Shown here piece by piece: positions 1-5,392 of a stretch of DNA of 5,392 nucleotides. The DNA lies in assembly GCA_903865885.1 (NCBI GenBank), contig CAIPLJ010000125.1, positions 1-5,392 of the forward strand, in the 5' to 3' direction. Positions within the stretch are counted from its first letter, which is position 1. Every line of letters starts with the position of its first letter. The notes under the pieces were generated by a model. The model saw nothing but the letters and a program-made list of their open reading frames with translations. It did not search any database and was not told the DNA's origin. The position numbers were made by a program, and so were the translations under genes. The stretch comes from an uncultured Actinomycetes bacterium (lineage in GTDB: Bacteria > Actinomycetota > Actinomycetes > Nanopelagicales > Nanopelagicaceae).

Positions 1-6
1 GCACGC

Positions 7-34
7 ACCTGCCATACCGCTATCGTTGGCAGGT
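7..34. repeat. 8-bp inverted repeat directly upstream of the first operon start
   Basis: The arms ACCTGCCA (7-14) and TGGCAGGT (27-34) are perfect reverse complements around a 12-base spacer. The right arm ends one base before ATG 36 and contains the only purine-rich ribosome-site-like bases (GGCAGG). It could be a protein-binding site over the promoter, a hairpin at the end of an upstream transcript, or an RNA hairpin that hides the start. No T-run follows it, so a classical intrinsic terminator is not supported. The symmetry is directly visible; the function is not. Confidence 0.5.
21..26 (+). promoter_or_regulatory. Possible -10 element (TATCGT) for a near-leaderless operon transcript
   Basis: TATCGT fits the actinobacterial TANNNT -10 pattern and ends 9 bases before ATG 36, a distance that would place transcription initiation at or very near the start codon. 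This would explain the lack of a well-spaced ribosome site, since the only candidate (AGG at 31-33) is 2 bases from the ATG. The matching -35 region would lie at the window edge and cannot be judged. The site falls in the loop of the inverted repeat at 7-34. Confidence 0.33.
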
Positions 35-35
35 T

Positions 36-2237
36 ATGGAAATTCGTTCTTTTGCAGATTACCTACGCGGCCTCGATGATGCCGCGCTGATTTCCATATT
101 TAGATATCGCCCAGATCTCGTCACTCCAGTTCCACCCGATATGGCAAGCCTTGCCGCCCGCGCATCATCTTCGCCCAGCTTGGCTCGCGCCATTGATGCG
201 CTCAATCATTGGCAGCTACAAGTACTCGAAGTCTGCGCCATTCTTGATGAACCATTCTCTGAAAAAGAGGTTGCATCACTTACGGATAAGGCAGCGCTCT
301 TTGTCATTCCGGGCCTCATTGAACGTGGCCTTCTCTATGCAGATAAAGATGGCCTTCGCACACCAACAACGTTAAAAGATGTTCTAGGAAATGAGATTGC
401 AGGTCTTGGCCCCGCATCGATGGCGAAGTTAAAGCTCAAGAAGCTCGATGAAGCACCTGCTGCTTCAAAGAAAGTTCTCGATGCAATGGTTTGGGGTCCA
501 CCTCGTGGAACTATCGGAGATATTAAGAAGCCCGGTGCAGGAGTTCAATGGTTGCTCGATGAAGGTTTTCTGATTCCATTTAACCAGCAGACAGTTGTTC
601 TCCCCCGCGAAGTTGCAATCTATCTGCGTGGAAATAAAGTGCATAGAGAAATTGCGACATCACAGCCGAGCGTTGAAGGTGTAAAGAGAGATTCACGGAA
701 TGTCCAGCTTGCATCAATTGCAAATATCTCAACCTTCCTGCGGTGGACAGAAGAAATTCTCAATTTCTGGGCACAAGAGCCTGCATCTGCTCTGCGCTCT
801 GGCGGTCTCGGCGTTCGCGATTTAAAGGAGATATCACTTCACCTTGGAGTAGATGAGAGTTGCGCAGCGCTGATTGCAGAAGTTTCATATCTCGCAGGTT
901 TACTGACTATCGATCCCGATGACAGAATTTTGCCGACACATCAATTTGATATCTGGTTGACGCAGAATTCATCTGCTCGTTGGCTCACACTTGCATCAGC
1001 TTGGTATTCATCATCTCGTTTATCTGGGCTGGTTGGACGCGAGAGCAGCAAGAACGTTGCTCCCCTTGGCCCAGAGCTCGATAGATCAGGGGCTGCAAGT
1101 ACTCGTCGCTTAACGCTCTCTCTACTCAATGAAAATTCAGAGATTGCACCAGAACTTGAGTCACTCTTTGCATCAGCGCTCTGGCTAGCACCACTGAAGC
1201 GCTCTGGCGGGCTGCAGAAAGATTACATCGCATTCACACTTCGCGAAGCGGAGTGGTTAGGCATTACAGGGCAAGGCGTTATCTCACGCTACGGCGCTGA
1301 TTTCCTTGCAGGTGGAGATTGCGAGTCAATTAATAGCGATCTACCAAAACCTGTTGATCACATCCTTATTCAGGGCGATAACACTGCAATTGCACCAGGC
1401 CCGCTCGAACATGAAGTTGCACAAGAGTTAGCACTAATTGCAGATGTTGAATCTCGCGGTGGGGCAACTGTTTTCCGATTCTCTGAAAGTTCTATCCGTC
1501 GCGGACTCGATCATGGACGCACAGGAGAAGAGATTTCAAAGTTTCTTGCAAAGACATCTAAGACTCCCATGCCACAACCTCTGGAATATCTCATCGCAGA
1601 TGTTGCAAAGAAACATGGCAAGCTGCGCGTTGGCAATACCGCCTCATTTATCCGCTGCGAAGATTCAACTCTGATTACTCAAATTCTCGGCGATAAGCGC
1701 CTTGATGTCTTAGGGCTCCGCAAGATTGCACCTGAAGTATTGATCTGCGGCCATGATGCAGCAGAGGCGATGAATATTCTGCGCAGTTGTGGCTATCTTC
1801 CTGCAGGTGAAGATTCTCGCGGACTTCTACTCAGCGGGCCACGCATTCAACGCGCGCAGACAAAGTCGCGCCCACCGCGAATTATCGGAGAATACGATCG
1901 ACTCGATGATGGACAGATTGAAAGCGCGCTGCGTGCGCTGCGTACTGGCGAGAAATCAAGTCGTAAGCAGAGCACAATGCGCAATATTGCAACAGAAGCT
2001 CTCGGTTCACTTCCACGCACAACTGCAAATGAAACGTTAGATCTTTTAAGTGATTACCTTCAGAACCAACCAAGTACATCGCTCTCAATTGGTTATGCAG
2101 ATAACAATGGATTGGTCTCGCATCGAATTATCGATCCACTGAAATTATCTGCAGGTTCACTGATTGCTCGCGATCACGCTACCGGCGAAGTGCAGACCTT
2201 TAGAATTGCCCGAATTACGGGGGTTGCCGCCTTATGA
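36..2237 (+). CDS. XPB-associated protein with winged-helix-like segments, XPB/Ssl2 N-terminal-type domain (Helicase_C_3) and WYL-like C-terminus
   Basis: This 733-residue protein belongs to the actinobacterial helicase-associated family typified by M. tuberculosis Rv0862c (about 750 aa), encoded beside XPB. It has no Walker A or DEAD/DEVH motif, so it is not itself a helicase; a DNA-binding or helicase-partner role is inferred. Visible parts in order: a conserved N-terminus (LDDAAL, RPDLVTPVP, about 13-33); winged-helix-like segments at about 55-115, 143-200 (WGPPRG, VVLPREVA) and 252-308 (GGLGVRDL); an XPB/Ssl2 N-terminal-type domain at about 440-592; and a WYL-like module at about 664-731 (IGYAD, then TFRIARI). 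No signal peptide or membrane segment is seen. ATG 36 is chosen because the family's conserved N-terminus starts right after it. The frame is open to the left edge but has no ATG, GTG or TTG there, so a start outside the window is possible but unlikely. The stop overlaps the next start as ATGA. Confidence 0.87.
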   Translation: MEIRSFADYLRGLDDAALISIFRYRPDLVTPVPPDMASLAARASSSPSLARAIDALNHWQLQVLEVCAILDEPFSEKEVASLTDKAALFVIPGLIERGLLYADKDGLRTPTTLKDVLGNEIAGLGPASMAKLKLKKLDEAPAASKKVLDAMVWGPPRGTIGDIKKPGAGVQWLLDEGFLIPFNQQTVVLPREVAIYLRGNKVHREIATSQPSVEGVKRDSRNVQLASIANISTFLRWTEEILNFWAQEPASALRSGGLGVRDLKEISLHLGVDESCAALIAEVSYLAGLLTIDPDDRILPTHQFDIWLTQNSSARWLTLASAWYSSSRLSGLVGRESSKNVAPLGPELDRSGAASTRRLTLSLLNENSEIAPELESLFASALWLAPLKRSGGLQKDYIAFTLREAEWLGITGQGVISRYGADFLAGGDCESINSDLPKPVDHILIQGDNTAIAPGPLEHEVAQELALIADVESRGGATVFRFSESSIRRGLDHGRTGEEISKFLAKTSKTPMPQPLEYLIADVAKKHGKLRVGNTASFIRCEDSTLITQILGDKRLDVLGLRKIAPEVLICGHDAAEAMNILRSCGYLPAGEDSRGLLLSGPRIQRAQTKSRPPRIIGEYDRLDDGQIESALRALRTGEKSSRKQSTMRNIATEALGSLPRTTANETLDLLSDYLQNQPSTSLSIGYADNNGLVSHRIIDPLKLSAGSLIARDHATGEVQTFRIARITGVAAL
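2219..2223 (+). promoter_or_regulatory. Weak ribosome binding site for the M20 peptidase gene
   Basis: A GGGGG run lies 10 bases before ATG 2234, inside the end of the upstream coding region. It resembles the Shine-Dalgarno core only loosely. With the ATGA stop/start overlap, coupling to translation of the first gene is probably the main source of initiation. Confidence 0.4.
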
Positions 2238-3349
2238 CAAGCGAGAAGGACCCCCAATACGGCAGACTTGAGCCTATGTTGGCAGCTCTCGAGGCACTTG
2301 TTCGGTGTGAATCACCTACCGAAGATCTCGATGCATGCCGCTCTGTTGTTCAACTAGCTGGCGATATTGCAACGCGAGTACTTGGAATTCCTGCACAAAT
2401 TAAAGAGATCGAAGGTCGCCCCGTTTTTTGGTGGGGAGCAGAACACCCTGATGTTTTAGTCCTTGCACATCTCGACACTGTCTGGCCACATGGGTCCTAT
2501 CAACCGTTATGGGAAATAAAGGGCGATGTACTTCGCGGACCCGGAACTTTCGATATGAAAGCAGGTTTTGTACAAGCGCTCTACGCACTCAAAGGCATTG
2601 AAGGCTCAGTCGCACTTGTTGCAACGACAGATGAAGAGACAGGAAGTCGCGCATCAAAGGCTTTAATTAAAGATTTATCCTCACATGCAAAAGCAGTTCT
2701 CGTTCTTGAGGCATCCCTTGATGGAAAGGTGAAGACAGGTCGCAAAGGAACTGCGATGTATCAAATTACGGTACACGGCCTTGCATCTCATGCCGGTCTT
2801 GAACCTGAAAAGGGCGTTAATACAACGACTGAAATCGCACATGCAATCTTGGCACTTGCAGCCCTAGAAAATGCAGAACATGGAACAACTGTCGTTCCGA
2901 CTCTGCTTCACTCTGGAAATACAACCAATACGGTTCCAGATTTAGCAGTTCTCGATATTGATGCACGTTCATTTTCACAAGCAGAGCTTGAAAGAGTAGA
3001 TGCTGCTATTAAGAAATTTGCCCCTGTTAATCCAAAGGCTCGCCTTGAAATTACTGGTGGACTCAATCGCCCTCCCTTGCAACCCACTTCAACGAAGGCG
3101 CTCTACGAACGCGCTGAGAAAGTTGCTGCATCCATTGGCATGAAGCCACTGGGGTGTGCAGAAGTCGGCGGAGCAAGTGATGGCAACTTCGCAGCAGCAG
3201 CTGGCGCGCAAGTACTCGATGGCCTTGGCGCTGTCGGTGGCGGTGCACATGCACCAAATGAATGGGTCAGCATCTCTTCCATGCAAGAGCGCAGCGATTT
3301 CCTTCACGCCCTTATCAATGATTTATTAGCTAAGGATCTGCTCTCATGA
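2234..3349 (+). CDS. M20 family zinc metallopeptidase, glutamate carboxypeptidase (CPG2)-like
   Basis: This is a predicted cytoplasmic di-zinc exopeptidase of 371 residues, closest in motif layout to Pseudomonas carboxypeptidase G2, which removes C-terminal glutamate from folates and peptides. The active site looks complete: H79 and D81 in LAHLDTVWP, bridging D107 in GPGTFDMKAG, the E134-E135 pair in TTDEETGS (general base and metal ligand), E159 in VLEAS, and H339 in GGGAHAPNEW. H186 in HGLASHAG marks the lid/dimerisation domain, about 170-280, with SGNTTNTVPD as a further family motif. Unlike periplasmic CPG2 it has no signal peptide, so an intracellular substrate is expected. The true substrate cannot be read from the sequence; dipeptidase, deacetylase or amidohydrolase activity is also possible within M20. 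It overlaps both neighbours by ATGA and sits between two DNA-repair-type genes, an unexpected place for a peptidase. Confidence 0.9.
   Translation: MTSEKDPQYGRLEPMLAALEALVRCESPTEDLDACRSVVQLAGDIATRVLGIPAQIKEIEGRPVFWWGAEHPDVLVLAHLDTVWPHGSYQPLWEIKGDVLRGPGTFDMKAGFVQALYALKGIEGSVALVATTDEETGSRASKALIKDLSSHAKAVLVLEASLDGKVKTGRKGTAMYQITVHGLASHAGLEPEKGVNTTTEIAHAILALAALENAEHGTTVVPTLLHSGNTTNTVPDLAVLDIDARSFSQAELERVDAAIKKFAPVNPKARLEITGGLNRPPLQPTSTKALYERAEKVAASIGMKPLGCAEVGGASDGNFAAAAGAQVLDGLGAVGGGAHAPNEWVSISSMQERSDFLHALINDLLAKDLLS
3332..3336 (+). promoter_or_regulatory. Ribosome binding site for the XPB helicase gene
   Basis: AAGGA is 9 bases before ATG 3346 and lies inside the last codons of the peptidase gene. 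It is a better Shine-Dalgarno match than at the first junction, so the helicase may be initiated both by coupling and independently. It supports ATG 3346 as the start. Confidence 0.6.
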
Positions 3350-4995
3350 CCGATGGACCCTTGATTGTTCAGAGTGATAAGACGCTTCTCCTTGATGTTG
3401 ATCATGTGCTCTCTACCGAATGCCGCAGAGCGATTGCTCCATTTGCAGAACTTGAACGCTCACCAGAACATATCCATACCTATCGATTAACAAATCTCGG
3501 TCTCTGGAATGCGCGAGCTGCAGGACATGATGCAGAGCTAGTTATCGACACTCTTATTAAATATTCACGCTATGCGGTTCCTCATTCACTTCTTGTCGAT
3601 ATTGCAGAGACGATGTCTCGATACGGTCGTCTGCGACTTGAGGCAGATCCTGTTCATGGCCTCATCCTTGTTACAACAGATACCGGAGTATTAGAAGAGG
3701 TAATCCGAGCAAAGAAGATTGCACCACTGCTGGGAGTGCGCATTGATAAGGAGACAATCGCTGTTCATCCAAGTCAGCGCGGCCAAATCAAGCAATCACT
3801 TCTTCGCTTAGGTTGGCCAGCTGAAGATTTTGCAGGCTATGTCGATGGCCAGGCTCATGACATCGAACTCAAGCAAGATGGTTGGAAGATTCGCCAATAT
3901 CAAGAGCATGCAGCAGAAGGTTTCTTTCACGGTGGTTCAGGCGTTGTAGTACTTCCATGTGGAGCCGGAAAGACGATTGTGGGCGCTGCTGCAATGGCGC
4001 AAGTGAAAGCCACAACTCTGATTCTTGTCACCAACACAATTGCAGCCCGCCAATGGCGCGACGAACTCCTTAAGCGCACAACACTGACTGAGGATGAGAT
4101 TGGCGAATATTCAGGTGCGAAGAAAGAGATCCGCCCTGTAACTATTGCTACATACCAAGTTATGACAAAGAAGAAGAATGGCGTCTATGCACATTTAGAT
4201 CTCTTTGATACTCATGACTGGGGGCTGATTATTTATGATGAGGTCCATCTTCTTCCAGCGCCAATTTTCCGCTTTACTGCAGATATTCAATCTCGTCGTC
4301 GCTTAGGACTGACTGCAACGCTTGTTCGCGAAGATGGCATGGAAGGCGAAGTCTTCTCACTCATCGGACCAAAACGATTTGATGTTCCGTGGAAAGAGAT
4401 TGAGGCACAGGGATATATCGCACCTGCGGAATGTATTGAGGTGCGGGTAAATCTCACTGAAGCAGAACGACTTTCTTATGCAACAGCAGAACCCGAAGAG
4501 CGTTATCGCTACTGCGCCACAACTCGCACCAAACGCAATGTTGTTGAAGAGCTCGTTGCGCATCATGCTGGCGAACAAGTTCTTGTAATTGGCCAATACA
4601 TCGATCAACTTGATGATCTCTCTGAAACTCTTGGGGTTCCACTGATTAAAGGTGATACTCCACAGAAAGAACGTGAGCGACTCTTTGCAGCATTTAGAAG
4701 TGGCGAAATAACTTGCTTAGTTGTCTCTAAAGTTGCCAACTTCTCTGTTGACTTGCCTGAAGCAACCATTGCAATTCAGGTATCTGGGGCCTTTGGATCA
4801 CGTCAGGAAGAGGCACAACGTCTCGGTCGCATCTTGCGTCCAAAGGCAGATGGACGCACTGCAAAGTTTTACTCTGTCGTCTCTCGTGACACTATCGACC
4901 AGGATTTTGCACAGAACCGTCAACGGTTCTTAGCCGAACAGGGTTACTCCTATCGAATTATTGATGCCGACGATGTTTTTCAAGGGAAGTTCTAA
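3346..4995 (+). CDS. XPB/ERCC3-type superfamily 2 DNA helicase
   Basis: This is an ATP-dependent 3'-5' DNA helicase of the XPB (Rad25/Ssl2) family; at 549 residues it matches the mycobacterial XPB length (about 540). Domains in order: XPB/Ssl2 N-terminal domain at about 6-163; helicase domain 1 from about 180, with IRQYQ (182-186), Walker A LPCGAGKT (203-210), DEVH box (298-301) and motif III GLTAT (321-325). These are followed by the XPB-specific R328-E329-D330 (RED) motif. Residues about 365-400 lie where XPB carries its thumb insertion. Helicase domain 2 follows, with VLVIGQY (412-418), motif V around 456-480 and motif VI QRLGRILRPK (491-500). All motifs needed for ATP hydrolysis are present. 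A role in unwinding or remodelling damaged DNA is inferred from the family; its exact bacterial role is not well settled. The start overlaps the peptidase stop as ATGA and has an AAGGA site 9 bases upstream. The last 38 bases overlap the convergent gene. Confidence 0.95.
   Translation: MTDGPLIVQSDKTLLLDVDHVLSTECRRAIAPFAELERSPEHIHTYRLTNLGLWNARAAGHDAELVIDTLIKYSRYAVPHSLLVDIAETMSRYGRLRLEADPVHGLILVTTDTGVLEEVIRAKKIAPLLGVRIDKETIAVHPSQRGQIKQSLLRLGWPAEDFAGYVDGQAHDIELKQDGWKIRQYQEHAAEGFFHGGSGVVVLPCGAGKTIVGAAAMAQVKATTLILVTNTIAARQWRDELLKRTTLTEDEIGEYSGAKKEIRPVTIATYQVMTKKKNGVYAHLDLFDTHDWGLIIYDEVHLLPAPIFRFTADIQSRRRLGLTATLVREDGMEGEVFSLIGPKRFDVPWKEIEAQGYIAPAECIEVRVNLTEAERLSYATAEPEERYRYCATTRTKRNVVEELVAHHAGEQVLVIGQYIDQLDDLSETLGVPLIKGDTPQKERERLFAAFRSGEITCLVVSKVANFSVDLPEATIAIQVSGAFGSRQEEAQRLGRILRPKADGRTAKFYSVVSRDTIDQDFAQNRQRFLAEQGYSYRIIDADDVFQGKF
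4913..4930. terminator. Candidate hairpin behind the glutaredoxin-like gene, embedded in the helicase gene
   Basis: AGAACCGT (4913-4920) and ACGGTTCT (4923-4930) form a perfect inverted repeat, giving a 7-bp stem with a four-base TCAA loop (TTGA on the minus strand). On the minus strand it begins 28 bases past the glutaredoxin-like stop codon, where a terminator for that gene would be expected. No clear T-run follows in that direction, so it would be a T-poor hairpin of the kind common in Actinobacteria. It lies within helicase codons for NRQRF, so chance from coding sequence is a real alternative. Confidence 0.35.
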
Positions 4996-5203
4996 AGCGT
5001 TCTGGATCGACCTTATAAAAGTCATGGTGTTCGCCATTGATATGAATAACCGGAACTTCATTCCCATATAACTTCTCAAGTTCTGGATTGCCATCTATAT
5101 AGATGACATCTATTGTGAATCCGAGTTCCTCGCGCAAGCTTTCTAAGGTATTCACAGCGTTTTCACAAAGGTGACAGCCGTGGCGGGAGTAAACGGTGAC
5201 CAT
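4958..5203 (-). CDS. Glutaredoxin-like thiol-disulfide protein (CxxC, DUF836-type)
   Basis: This small 81-residue protein has a thioredoxin fold of the glutaredoxin-like (DUF836) type often found in Actinobacteria. It begins with a beta strand, MVTVYSRHG, that runs straight into the redox motif C10-H-L-C13. The expected cis-proline is P51 in NEVPVIHINGE. Both cysteines are present, so thiol-disulfide exchange or reduction of a partner is likely; the partner is unknown. No signal peptide is present, so it should act in the cytosol. The C-terminus is basic and histidine-rich (KHRRHQ). The ATG is supported by GGGAG 9 bases upstream on the minus strand. The gene converges on the XPB helicase gene, and its last 38 bases, stop included, lie inside that gene's 3' end. 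It is divergent from the secreted-protein gene that starts 35 bases away. Confidence 0.85.
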   Translation of the reverse strand: MVTVYSRHGCHLCENAVNTLESLREELGFTIDVIYIDGNPELEKLYGNEVPVIHINGEHHDFYKVDPERFRTSLEKHRRHQ

Positions 5204-5230
5204 GACTACATTCTCCCATCCTGATAGCGT
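5202..5230 (+). promoter_or_regulatory. Possible promoter of the secreted-protein gene, leaderless type
   Basis: ATGACT at 5202-5207 matches four of six bases of the TTGACA -35 consensus. A 17-base spacer follows, then TAGCGT at 5225-5230, which fits TANNNT. The -10 ends 8 bases before ATG 5239, so the transcript would begin at or next to the start codon, consistent with the missing ribosome site. The -35 overlaps the start codon of the divergent glutaredoxin-like gene, so the two genes may interfere with each other. Prediction by eye only. Confidence 0.38.
5213..5217 (-). promoter_or_regulatory. Ribosome binding site of the glutaredoxin-like gene
   Basis: On the minus strand GGGAG stands 9 bases before the ATG at 5203. 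It fixes the start, since the closer upstream ATG in the leader (5211-5209) is followed at once by an in-frame TAG. It implies that this transcript has a leader, so its promoter must lie further right, inside the secreted-protein gene; no convincing -10/-35 pair for it was found there. Confidence 0.6.
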
Positions 5231-5240
5231 TGCCCGCTAT
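5224..5240. repeat. 6-bp inverted repeat over the -10 element and start codon of the secreted-protein gene
   Basis: ATAGCG (5224-5229) and CGCTAT (5235-5240) are perfect reverse complements around TTGCC. The left arm covers most of the proposed -10 and the right arm covers the first two bases of the ATG. A repressor bound here would block initiation, and it would also lie in the leader of the divergent glutaredoxin-like gene. The arms are short, so chance cannot be excluded. Confidence 0.35.
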
Positions 5241-5392
5241 GAGGCGCTATTCCCTAAGAGTAATCAGCGCCCTGGTCACTCTCCTTGCACTCCTAGCGCC
5301 GATTCAGTCACATGCGCTCTCTAATTTCAAAGTTGCTCCCTCTACTGTCTGGGGCCACACATATGCAGGTAAGACATCTGGAACAACACAGA
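5239..5392 (+). CDS. Partial gene: secreted protein of unknown function (N-terminus only)
   Basis: The frame is open from ATG 5239 to the right edge, giving 51 codons and one base of the next. The translation starts as a type I signal peptide: a basic n-region MRRYSLR, a hydrophobic core of about residues 8-22 rich in Leu, Ala and Val, and a c-region ending SHA, with likely cleavage after A26. The lipobox cysteine of a lipoprotein is absent, as is the twin-arginine consensus, so Sec export is expected. The visible mature part starts LSNFKVAP and is rich in Thr, Ser and Gly; I do not recognise the family. The only other in-frame start before the upstream TGA at 5203 is TTG 5230, which lacks a ribosome site. 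ATG 5239 also lacks one but follows a possible -10 element by 8 bases, which fits a leaderless message. Confidence 0.72.
   Translation, partial: MRRYSLRVISALVTLLALLAPIQSHALSNFKVAPSTVWGHTYAGKTSGTTQ

Noticed and set aside
1..15. A possible divergent gene starting at the minus-strand ATG at 15-13 (reading M-A-G-A-C to the left edge).
   Set aside because: Only five codons are visible, there is no clear ribosome site or promoter, and the ATG falls in the inverted repeat. It cannot be supported.
36..2237. The first protein as a Bax1-type nuclease, the usual XPB partner in archaea.
   Set aside because: No PD-(D/E)XK-like catalytic cluster is apparent, and the domain order matches the actinobacterial helicase-associated family instead.
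4357..4642. Minus-strand open frames inside the helicase gene.
   Set aside because: They are antisense to well conserved helicase codons, overlap each other in different frames, show no recognisable protein features and have no supporting start signals.
36..4995. The operon as a phage-defence system built on a helicase and a protease.
   Set aside because: The helicase is the housekeeping XPB type, the peptidase is an M20 exopeptidase rather than a defence protease, and there are no mobile elements or other defence genes nearby.
5024..5037. Short hairpin ATGGT-GTTC-GCCAT as a terminator for the helicase operon.
   Set aside because: The stem has four Watson-Crick pairs and one wobble, no T-run follows, and it lies within the glutaredoxin-like coding region.
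4996..5203. A non-coding RNA or untranslated tail downstream of the helicase gene on the plus strand.
   Set aside because: This stretch is explained by the minus-strand glutaredoxin-like gene with its intact CxxC and cis-proline motifs.

Overview
The window looks like a densely packed chromosomal stretch from a small-genome actinobacterium. Two things suggest this. A helicase-associated protein plus an XPB helicase is a gene pair I know from Actinobacteria (for example Rv0862c-Rv0861c of Mycobacterium tuberculosis). The moderate GC content (judged by eye), frequent GCA/GAT codons, ATGA gene junctions and apparently leaderless starts resemble freshwater acI/Nanopelagicales-type Actinobacteria. 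The lineage is an inference; there is no rRNA or other marker gene here.

Layout: positions 1-35 are a short leader with an 8-bp inverted repeat and a possible -10 element just before the first start codon. Positions 36-4995 hold a three-gene plus-strand operon: a 733-aa XPB-associated protein, a 371-aa M20 zinc carboxypeptidase and a 549-aa XPB-type DNA helicase. Both junctions are 4-base ATGA stop/start overlaps, which implies one transcript and translational coupling. A minus-strand glutaredoxin-like gene (4958-5203) converges on the helicase gene and overlaps its 3' end by 38 bases. From 5239 a plus-strand gene runs off the right edge; it encodes a protein with a clear secretion signal. 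The 35 bases between these last two genes must hold both of their start regions. No gene-free stretch exceeds 35 bases. I see no tRNA, rRNA, CRISPR array, insertion sequence or prophage sign.

How the genes may work together: the first and third proteins both carry an XPB/Ssl2 N-terminal-type domain (C-terminal half of the first, N-terminus of the helicase), so they are likely partners in handling damaged or unwound DNA. The first protein also has several winged-helix-like segments and a C-terminal WYL-like module without the W-Y pair, which suggests nucleic-acid binding or sensing. The peptidase between them has a complete set of metal and catalytic residues but no obvious DNA-repair role. 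It is the most puzzling element of the window. I do not see convincing evidence of a wholly new defence or mobile system; the points worth checking are the three-gene coupling, the shared domain and the compact overlapping control regions.
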